A stretch of DNA of 19,402 bases from Bacilli bacterium (GTDB taxonomy: Bacteria > Bacillota_I > Bacilli_A > RF39 > UBA660): positions 1-19,402 of the forward strand of contig JAEDNL010000025.1 of NCBI GenBank assembly GCA_016302505.1, in the 5' to 3' direction. The stretch's first letter is position 1. Every line of letters begins with the position of its first letter. Of the stretch, positions 13,592 to 19,402 are shown piece after piece. The notes under the pieces were generated by a model. The model saw only the letters and a list, made by a program, of their open reading frames with translations. It was not told where the DNA came from and made no database searches. Made by a program: the position numbers and the translations under genes.

Positions 13592-15025
13592 TATAAAATC
13601 ATTTGGATTATTTATTGTATTTTCATTTATTATTAATTCTTTATATTGTTCACTTGAATTAATGTAGAAATTAGCTATTTCAAGAGCTGTTTCTAATATT
13701 ACTTTTAATTCACTAGCACCATATGAATTTAGTGATGCTTTTTTAGCAATTGTTTCTATAGTTTTAGTATCATAAATGAAGTTTATACCTAAAGATTCAT
13801 AAAATTCTTTATATAGTTTTAATATGCTAAAGTCAGATGTATTTAATATTTCTATCAAATCTTGTTCTTCTAATTTTTTTAATGGACATAAAGTACATCT
13901 TCTTAAAAATTCTTGTCCAAAACCATATTTATAAAGTATGTCTTTCGTATATAGTATATTATTGTTAGCTGGAAAAATATTTCCATTAAATCCCATGGTC
14001 TTATTATTTGTGCTTAATTTTTCAATACCGTCACATGCTCCTAGAAATGCAAAGGTCACATTTGATGTATCAAATCTTACTGGCATAGTTATACCAGATG
14101 TTCTTTTATCAAGCTCATATATATGTCCTTCTGCCATTTTTAAAAATGAATCCATAACACCTTTAGCATAAGTATAATGTTGTGGATTTGAACTTATTTT
14201 TTTATCTATTTCATCTATTACAACAATACCATGTTGTGCTTTGTCTAAATTTCTTCCAGCTTCTAAATATAAATGTGCTAGTATATCTGTTACATCTTTA
14301 CCTTGAAAACTAGTAATAGAGTATTCGGTTGCATCTTCTATAACAACAGGTAAATCACTAATATTTCTTATTTGTCTAAATATTTCAGTTTTACCACAGC
14401 CTGATGGGCCACATACTAATAAAGTAGTTTTCATAACTGGGTTTAATATTCTTTGATTTTGAGCTATAGTGGTTGCTATTTTACGAATTTGATCATCTTG
14501 ACATTTAACTACTTTTATGACTTCATTATATAATTCATCGGCGTATAATTCTTTTTTATCTTTTTGTTCTGGTTGTATAGTTATATTCATTTTTTTATCA
14601 CCTTTAAGTATCGAAATAATATCATTATATGAATGGAATAATTGCAAATCTATATCATATCTTTTTTTATCTATTTGTACTATATTTTGTAAATTATGAC
14701 CAGTACCAATAAGTCTTATATCATAATCATATAAATATGTTTTGGCATTTTTAGAAATCTTTTTTATTAGTGACTTTTTTTCATTAGTTGACATATTATC
14801 AGTATATACAGGGAATGCATAACCACTATTTGGATGTACTAGAACATCGTTATTTAAGCATGGAAAAATATTATTGTTATTATCTTTGAATATTTTATTT
14901 CCATTATCAAGAATTACTTCAATACCAGATAAAACATTTTGATATTTATAAACACTTTCTAATGTTTTACTATTATTGATAGTATGTGTTCTTTTATATG
15001 TTTGAACTATTACTTCTTTTTCCAT
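13580..15025 (-). CDS. ClpX-like AAA+ ATPase with an unrecognised N-terminal domain
   Basis: The 481-residue protein has a AAA+ module of the ClpX/Clp-D2 clade at about 170-460: Walker A GPSGCGKT (206-213), a pore-loop position SFQG (239-242, where ClpX has GYVG), Walker B VVIDEID (268-274), a MGF tripeptide (344-346) where ClpX has the IGF loop that docks on ClpP, and an arginine-finger region GQEFLRR (370-376, ClpX: PEFIGR). Sensor 2 reads GASELK (436-441) instead of GAR.LR, so the sensor arginine seems lost. The ClpX zinc-binding domain is absent; residues 1-150 are a mixed alpha/beta domain I do not recognise and are likely the substrate or adaptor part. It is a probable unfoldase or remodeller. 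GAGGAGT precedes the ATG. It is divergent from the ATP-grasp-like gene. Confidence 0.8.
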   Translation of the reverse strand: MEKEVIVQTYKRTHTINNSKTLESVYKYQNVLSGIEVILDNGNKIFKDNNNNIFPCLNNDVLVHPNSGYAFPVYTDNMSTNEKKSLIKKISKNAKTYLYDYDIRLIGTGHNLQNIVQIDKKRYDIDLQLFHSYNDIISILKGDKKMNITIQPEQKDKKELYADELYNEVIKVVKCQDDQIRKIATTIAQNQRILNPVMKTTLLVCGPSGCGKTEIFRQIRNISDLPVVIEDATEYSITSFQGKDVTDILAHLYLEAGRNLDKAQHGIVVIDEIDKKISSNPQHYTYAKGVMDSFLKMAEGHIYELDKRTSGITMPVRFDTSNVTFAFLGACDGIEKLSTNNKTMGFNGNIFPANNNILYTKDILYKYGFGQEFLRRCTLCPLKKLEEQDLIEILNTSDFSILKLYKEFYESLGINFIYDTKTIETIAKKASLNSYGASELKVILETALEIANFYINSSEQYKELIINENTINNPNDFILRK

Positions 15026-15048
15026 TATTACTCCTCAGATTGGCAATT

Positions 15049-15077
15049 ATATTAGCATAAAAGACTTTGTTAGTCAA
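15049..15077 (-). promoter_or_regulatory. Promoter of the ClpX-like gene
   Basis: On the minus strand the -35 is TTGACT (15077-15072), the spacer is 17 bases and the -10 is TAATAT (15054-15049) preceded by TGC. Its -35 shares one base with the -35 of the divergent promoter. Confidence 0.6.
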
Positions 15078-15094
15078 TCAATATGTGATATAAT
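15067..15094 (+). promoter_or_regulatory. Promoter of the ATP-grasp-like gene
   Basis: The -35 is TTGTTA (15067-15072), the spacer is 16 bases and the -10 is TATAAT (15089-15094) preceded by TGA. A short inverted repeat GACT/AGTC (15063-15066 and 15072-15075) flanks the shared -35 area. Confidence 0.65.
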
Positions 15095-15112
15095 CAAGGT
15101 GAGGGTGGTTAT

Positions 15113-16069
15113 ATGAAAAAATGGATTTGTAAAGGATATAAATTATTTAAAGAACATAGAAAGAGACTCAATGATACAATTAAATATGTAAAACAAACAA
15201 ATAATGTTTTTAGAATAGTTATAGTATTTGATATATTTTATTCATTTATGATGTATGGGTGTACTATTAGTGAATATAAAATATTCGATTTTTATAATGT
15301 GTCTTTAGATAAAAGAAATACTTACTTAACTAAATTAAGAAAGAATAGTTTATTTTCATCAAATATTAAAAAATCTAAAGGCAAATTCACTAGGAAGAAA
15401 ATATATAGTCTTTTTAAAGAATATCTAAATAGAGAAGTTAAGGAATTAAAGAATATTAGTTTCAAAGAATTTGAACTCTTAGCTTTAGATAAAAAAATAT
15501 TAATGTTTAGTGATAATAATAATAAGAATAAAATATGTGTTATGAATTTAAGCGATTTTAGAAGCCCTGCTTTTATGTTAGATAAAGCTAAAAAGAGTGG
15601 TTATGAATATGTAGAAGAGTTTAAAAGACCAAATAAAGTATTTAATAAAATTAATAAAGATGGACTTAGTATTGTAAGTATTGTTACTTTAAATACGTAT
15701 AATTCTATAGAGATTGTATCTTCTTCACTAAAACTTCAATTTAAAGATAATTTGATAGAGACAATACTTGATAAAGGAATTACTAAATATCCATTTTTAG
15801 ATTCATCTGATAATATTTATAAAGAATTAAATAATAATGAACTTATAAATATAGAAGTTCCTAAATATCAAGAATTAGTAGACTTAGCAAAGAAACTGGC
15901 TAGTGAAATAAATGATATTAAAGAAATAGAATGGTTATTTACACTAACTGATAATAAAATAGAACTTCTTGGTGCTGGAATATGGAATAATTATTTATTT
16001 GCTCAAAAACAAATTTATTTAAATGGTAGAGATGGTATTTACTCATATTATAAAACAAAAAGATTTTAA
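15113..16069 (+). CDS. Degenerate sugar-transfer-type ATP-grasp protein
   Basis: The 318-residue protein resembles the sugar-transfer-associated ATP-grasp family found in polysaccharide gene clusters. The opening block FRIVIVFDIFYSFMMYGCT with YKIFDFYNVSLDKRNTYLTK (residues about 33-75) is typical of its N-terminal region, and the C-terminal PKYQELVDLAKKLASEI followed by EWLFTLTDNKIELLGAGIW (about 248-290) aligns with the block that normally ends in a metal-binding E-G-N. Here that motif reads LLGAG, so the Mg-ATP ligands appear lost, and a pseudoenzyme is likely. The middle is Lys-rich. AAGGTGAGG precedes the ATG. It is divergent from the ClpX-like gene and meets the polymerase gene tail to tail with a 4-base overlap. 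No glycosyltransferase lies nearby. Confidence 0.55.
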   Translation: MKKWICKGYKLFKEHRKRLNDTIKYVKQTNNVFRIVIVFDIFYSFMMYGCTISEYKIFDFYNVSLDKRNTYLTKLRKNSLFSSNIKKSKGKFTRKKIYSLFKEYLNREVKELKNISFKEFELLALDKKILMFSDNNNKNKICVMNLSDFRSPAFMLDKAKKSGYEYVEEFKRPNKVFNKINKDGLSIVSIVTLNTYNSIEIVSSSLKLQFKDNLIETILDKGITKYPFLDSSDNIYKELNNNELINIEVPKYQELVDLAKKLASEINDIKEIEWLFTLTDNKIELLGAGIWNNYLFAQKQIYLNGRDGIYSYYKTKRF

Positions 16070-17307
16070 ATTATATCTTTAAAATTCTTTCTGTTTTTTA
16101 TTGTAGAATTTTTCATAAGGGAGGATGCTCTTAAAATAGAAGTTTGTCCATATTTTTTATTTATTTCATCTATTAAGTTTTCAAATTCATTATTTTCTTC
16201 TTTGTCTATATCAAATAAACTTAATTGTGAATGAGTTTTATCTTTTAAATTTGAATAAGCTATTGATACTTTTCTTATTGGTAAGTCTTCAATATTTTTA
16301 TTATATAAATATTGAAGTGCTTCATATATAGTGTTTTTATCATCTTCATCGATCTTTAATGAAATACTATCATGAAATTTTTTATAAAAATCTTTTGAAT
16401 AATCTATTCCTAAATATATATTTGATGTAGTTTTATTCATTTTTCTTAATTTAGAATTTAACATATCATTCATTTCTTTTATTATTAAAAGAACTTCTTC
16501 TACATTATAGTCTCTATATAATATTTGACTCATGCTTATTGATTTATTTCTAGTTTTTTGATTTAGTTCTTTTATAGTAGTAAAATCTATTCCATTAGCC
16601 TTACACCAAATATCATTACCAGATACATTACCAAATCTTTTAATATAAAATTCTCTTTTATAATTGTTTATATCTTTTACTTTATATATTTTTAAATCAT
16701 TAAGTTTCTTTTCTGTTCTTTTACCAAAACCCCATATTTTAGATAGGGGAGATATATTCCATAATTTGGTTTCAATATCATTATATGTCCACTTTGATAT
16801 AAAATCTTTATTGTGTTTTGCTTCTATGTCCATTGCGACCTTTGCTAAAAATATATTAGGACCAATTCCACATGTTGAAGTTATTCCGGTTTTATCTTTA
16901 ATAGCTTTCATTATCATTTTAGCAAGTTCTATATCTGTTTTATTATAGAATTTTAAATATTCAGTTGCGTCTATAAATACTTCATCAATAGAATATATGT
17001 GTATATCTTCTTCACTTATATATTCTTTATAAATATCTATTACTTTTTTGCTGTATTCTTCATATAATTTCATTCTTGGAGGTACATAAATTATTTTAAT
17101 ATTATTTGGTATTTCATAAAGTCTACTTCTAGATTTAATACCAAAGTTTCTTAAATATGGTGTTACAGCAAGTGACATGGCGCCTTTGCCACGAGAAGTA
17201 TCTGCAACTATAAGTGGAGTTGTAAATGGATCTAAACCTCTATACACACATTCACATGATGCAAAAAAACTTTTCAAATCTATACTTAAAATAACTCTTT
17301 CTTTCAT
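16066..17307 (-). CDS. Y-family DNA polymerase (UmuC/UvrX-like)
   Basis: This enzyme copies past DNA damage (translesion synthesis). I start it at ATG 17307, where AAAAGGTG sits six bases upstream; the longer frame to 17337 has no such site and would overlap the promoter. The 413-residue protein has SIDLKSFFASCE (first acidic residue D10), IYSIDEVFIDAT with the catalytic D108 and E109, the helix-hairpin-helix region around LSKIWGFGKRTEKKL, and a little-finger domain after about 235. QLSLFD (361-366) matches the beta-clamp binding motif. Its closest type is the UvrX/YqjW group of Firmicutes, often on mobile elements, rather than DinB. No umuD and no LexA-type operator (CGAAC..GTTCG) is visible. 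It lies between two AAA+ genes. Confidence 0.92.
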   Translation of the reverse strand: MKERVILSIDLKSFFASCECVYRGLDPFTTPLIVADTSRGKGAMSLAVTPYLRNFGIKSRSRLYEIPNNIKIIYVPPRMKLYEEYSKKVIDIYKEYISEEDIHIYSIDEVFIDATEYLKFYNKTDIELAKMIMKAIKDKTGITSTCGIGPNIFLAKVAMDIEAKHNKDFISKWTYNDIETKLWNISPLSKIWGFGKRTEKKLNDLKIYKVKDINNYKREFYIKRFGNVSGNDIWCKANGIDFTTIKELNQKTRNKSISMSQILYRDYNVEEVLLIIKEMNDMLNSKLRKMNKTTSNIYLGIDYSKDFYKKFHDSISLKIDEDDKNTIYEALQYLYNKNIEDLPIRKVSIAYSNLKDKTHSQLSLFDIDKEENNEFENLIDEINKKYGQTSILRASSLMKNSTIKNRKNFKDII

Positions 17308-17327
17308 ACAAACACCTTTTCGTATAA

Positions 17328-17356
17328 ATATTATCATATAGATATAAAAAAAGCAA
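17328..17356 (-). promoter_or_regulatory. Promoter of the Y-family polymerase gene
   Basis: On the minus strand the -35 is TTGCTT (17356-17351), the spacer is 17 bases and the -10 is TAATAT (17333-17328) preceded by TGA. The -35 lies inside the right arm of the terminator of the gene upstream, so transcription of the two is closely packed. Confidence 0.6.
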
Positions 17357-17392
17357 TTATTTTTTTTGTTTAAATTCTAATATAATTGCTTT
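17345..17392 (-). terminator. Intrinsic terminator of the Clp-D1-like gene
   Basis: Perfect 11-bp arms AAAGCAATTAT/ATAATTGCTTT (17392-17382 with 17360-17350 on the minus strand) have a 21-base loop and are followed by a T-run. The stop codon lies at the base of the right arm. Confidence 0.65.
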
Positions 17393-19381
17393 CTCTTTTT
17401 TATAATTAATATTCTGCTTTAACATTTCAATGCATCTTTGTTTTGAACTATTATATAATCTTTCTTCATCATTGATTGCCTCTATAAAATCATTAATTGT
17501 AACTTCATATCTATTATCTAGTGCTGCGATAGCATATGCTTCTTTAATAATATCAAGTATAAGTCTTGGATTATTAACTTTATCATTATAAATTCTATTT
17601 TTGTTATTAGTTGCATCTATTAAGAAATTAATAATAGTATTTATTTCTTCTTCTGACATTATTAATTTAGAATAACTAATTTTATTATAAGCATTTATTA
17701 AGTCATATACAATTTCATATATAATATTATTATCAGGCTCATCTATTTTTAATCTTTTTAATCTTGATTTAAATGCAGTATTACTTTCTATATTTTCTTG
17801 ATATTCTTCTTCAGTAGTAGCTCCGATTATTCTTACTTTACCATAATCTAAATATGGTTTTAATATTTCAGCAACAGTTACTTTATTTCCTTCACTTCTA
17901 CCGGCACCCATTGCTTGATGTATTTCATCTATAAATATAACTGTATTATTATCATAGCTTGCTTCATCTAAAATACCTTTTAATTTTTCTTCAAGCATTC
18001 CTACATATTTACAACCCGCTACTATAGAAGGGACATCTATACTTATTATTTTTAAATTTTTAAGAGCATCTGGGACAAGACCATTTTGTATTCTATATGC
18101 AAGACCTTTAACAATCGCAGTTTTACCAGTACCAGCAGGTCCAGTTATTATTATGGATTTGTCTCTTTCTGGATATAATAATATTCTTTCTATTTTTCTA
18201 ATAATATCACCTCTTCCAATAGATGGATCTTTAAGATAAAGTATATTGTTTAAATTCTCACCGTATTTTTCAATGTTACTTTGTTCATTTTGTATAGGTT
18301 TTTCTTCTTTTTTAGTTACTTTTTCTTTTTGTGGTTTTACATTATATATTTTAGATAAAATATCTGATATTTCTTTCTTAGTATTAGATGTAGGCATTTC
18401 ATTAACTATACTCATTAAATACTTAACAAAATCACTTGCGATTAAAGTATCATCTTGCTTAGACTTTCCAAATAATATTTCTTTATTTATAGAAAATTCA
18501 ATATTATTATTACAAATAAATTTTATTTTTCCATTGATTTCATTAAATAATAATACTTTTATTAAACTAATACCATTATATACTTTATCATTTATTTCAA
18601 TTCTTTCTATTTTTAAATATTTTGGTATTTTAACATTATTAATAGTTATTTGTTTCTTTAAATGAATAAAACATTTATCTTTATTTTGAATTAAGTTTAA
18701 ATTATCATATTCATATTCTATATTACTTATTGTATCTAATAGTTCTATATAAATATCATAATTAGATAAATAATATTCTTTCGCATCATAATTTAATTTA
18801 TCTATTAGTTTAGGATATATAACTTCAGAGTAATAATCACTTATTTTATATAGTTTTTTAAATACTAATTTTACATAATTACTCATAGATGGAGAAGATA
18901 CAAGTAAATTAATAAATTGAAATATTTTTGTATCTTTATCAATATCAATATCATAATTTTCATCATCTATATTTTTGCTATCATAGTCTAGTTCATATAT
19001 TTCTCTTTCATTTTCAAACATTTCATCTAATAATTCATCTAAATTATATTCTTTAAAAGAATTTGTTTCTTTTATATCTTTTTTAATCACAAAATTTTTA
19101 GTACTTTTATTAAATTGTTTTAATACATTTGAAAGAGAAATTCCTTCATTATTTAATAACTTTTTATAATCAATATCTATATGAAGAATACTTAATAATA
19201 TAGCCATTCCTAATACAGGGTATTTTTTATCAAAGGGGTAAGTTTTTTTAGTATTATTTTTTTCATTTATTGTTATTTTACAATTGCTTTCATTTATAAA
19301 ATCAATATAACTAAATACTAGTGTTAAGAATTTTTGTGTTTCGTCATTTAGTAATTTAAATACTCGCATATTACTATCCAT
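17357..19381 (-). CDS. Single-ring AAA+ ATPase of the ClpA/B/C D1 type with a long N-terminal extension
   Basis: I start at ATG 19381, six bases after GAGGTG; the in-frame GTG at 19390 lies inside that ribosome site. Of the 674 residues, about 375-640 form one AAA+ module of the Clp D1 type: IGRGDIIRKIERILLYPERD, Walker A GPAGTGKT (414-421), pore loop KYVG (458-461, Clp D1: KYRG), Walker B VIFIDEIH (481-488), sensor 1 IIGATT (518-523) and SRLKRL near the arginine fingers. The second ring (D2) found in ClpA, ClpB and ClpC, with its ClpP or threading functions, is missing; the protein ends in a short helical tail. Residues 1-345 are unrecognised: acidic, partly coiled, with a stretch around 55-90 (GMAILLSIL...LLNNEGISLSNVL) faintly like half a Clp N-domain repeat, and a beta-rich part at 235-305. 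A Lys/Glu linker (350-370) joins the parts. It is probably a remodelling ATPase with its own adaptor region. Confidence 0.8.
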   Translation of the reverse strand: MDSNMRVFKLLNDETQKFLTLVFSYIDFINESNCKITINEKNNTKKTYPFDKKYPVLGMAILLSILHIDIDYKKLLNNEGISLSNVLKQFNKSTKNFVIKKDIKETNSFKEYNLDELLDEMFENEREIYELDYDSKNIDDENYDIDIDKDTKIFQFINLLVSSPSMSNYVKLVFKKLYKISDYYSEVIYPKLIDKLNYDAKEYYLSNYDIYIELLDTISNIEYEYDNLNLIQNKDKCFIHLKKQITINNVKIPKYLKIERIEINDKVYNGISLIKVLLFNEINGKIKFICNNNIEFSINKEILFGKSKQDDTLIASDFVKYLMSIVNEMPTSNTKKEISDILSKIYNVKPQKEKVTKKEEKPIQNEQSNIEKYGENLNNILYLKDPSIGRGDIIRKIERILLYPERDKSIIITGPAGTGKTAIVKGLAYRIQNGLVPDALKNLKIISIDVPSIVAGCKYVGMLEEKLKGILDEASYDNNTVIFIDEIHQAMGAGRSEGNKVTVAEILKPYLDYGKVRIIGATTEEEYQENIESNTAFKSRLKRLKIDEPDNNIIYEIVYDLINAYNKISYSKLIMSEEEINTIINFLIDATNNKNRIYNDKVNNPRLILDIIKEAYAIAALDNRYEVTINDFIEAINDEERLYNSSKQRCIEMLKQNINYKKEKAIILEFKQKK

Positions 19382-19402
19382 AATAGTCACCTCTATTAGT
19401 TA

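Noticed and set aside
16664..16948. 94-codon plus-strand frame in the polymerase gene
   Set aside because: It is an antisense shadow without a ribosome site; the same holds for 5413-5595, 13938-14171 and 14517-14699.
17308..17356. LexA (SOS) operator before the Y-family polymerase
   Set aside because: No CGAAC..GTTCG-type palindrome is present, so SOS control cannot be supported from sequence.
18246..18665. 139-codon plus-strand frame with apparent membrane segments
   Set aside because: It is antisense to the Clp-D1-like gene; the hydrophobic look comes from complementing Lys/Asn-rich codons.
1..19402. CRISPR array, insertion sequence or rRNA
   Set aside because: No regularly spaced direct repeats, no transposase frame with terminal inverted repeats, and no rRNA-like G+C-rich conserved stretches were seen.

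Overview
The window is about 75% A+T. The signs point to a low-GC Gram-positive lineage (Bacilli/Erysipelotrichia-like or a walled relative of the Mollicutes, such as uncultured gut Bacilli). Shine-Dalgarno sites are strong (AGGAGG type), promoters are mostly extended -10, TGG encodes Trp and TGA is a stop (code 11, not the Mycoplasma code). There is a PrsA-type lipoprotein, a RecX and two tiny sporulation-type membrane proteins. The species cannot be named from the sequence.

Left part (1-2442): a kinase-like gene runs off the left edge on the minus strand, followed by a HAD (Cof-type) phosphatase and an unrecognised 175-residue protein, all on the minus strand. A gap of about 700 bp holds a decayed plus-strand coding remnant and a minus-strand tRNA-Leu(CAA) with its own promoter and terminator.

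Middle part (2443-13591): mostly plus strand, in short units each with its own promoter and intrinsic terminator. In order: a Tic20/DUF4870-like membrane protein; a translationally coupled leucine-rich-repeat protein plus transglutaminase-fold protein; a CofE-like (F420 gamma-glutamyl ligase family) enzyme and RecX; the minus-strand foldase lipoprotein PrsA; two tiny Cys-rich single-TM proteins of YjcZ type with a sporulation-sigma-like promoter; a seryl-tRNA synthetase with archaeal/eukaryotic-looking motifs; a zinc-ribbon membrane protein coupled to a PrsW-family protease that has its own C-terminal zinc ribbon; a compact M3-like metallopeptidase; and a degenerate, membrane-anchored polysaccharide-deacetylase-like protein.

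Right part (13580-19381): the most unusual stretch. A ClpX-like AAA+ ATPase with a non-ClpX N-terminal domain is transcribed divergently, from overlapping promoters, from a degenerate sugar-transfer-type ATP-grasp protein. Next are a Y-family DNA polymerase with a beta-clamp motif and a second AAA+ ATPase that has only the first ATPase ring (D1) of ClpA/B/C behind a long unrecognised N-terminal region. The two ATPases correspond to the D2/ClpX clade and the D1 clade, each on its own gene. Whether they work together, or with ClpP, cannot be told from this window, but they are the best candidate here for an undescribed unfoldase system.
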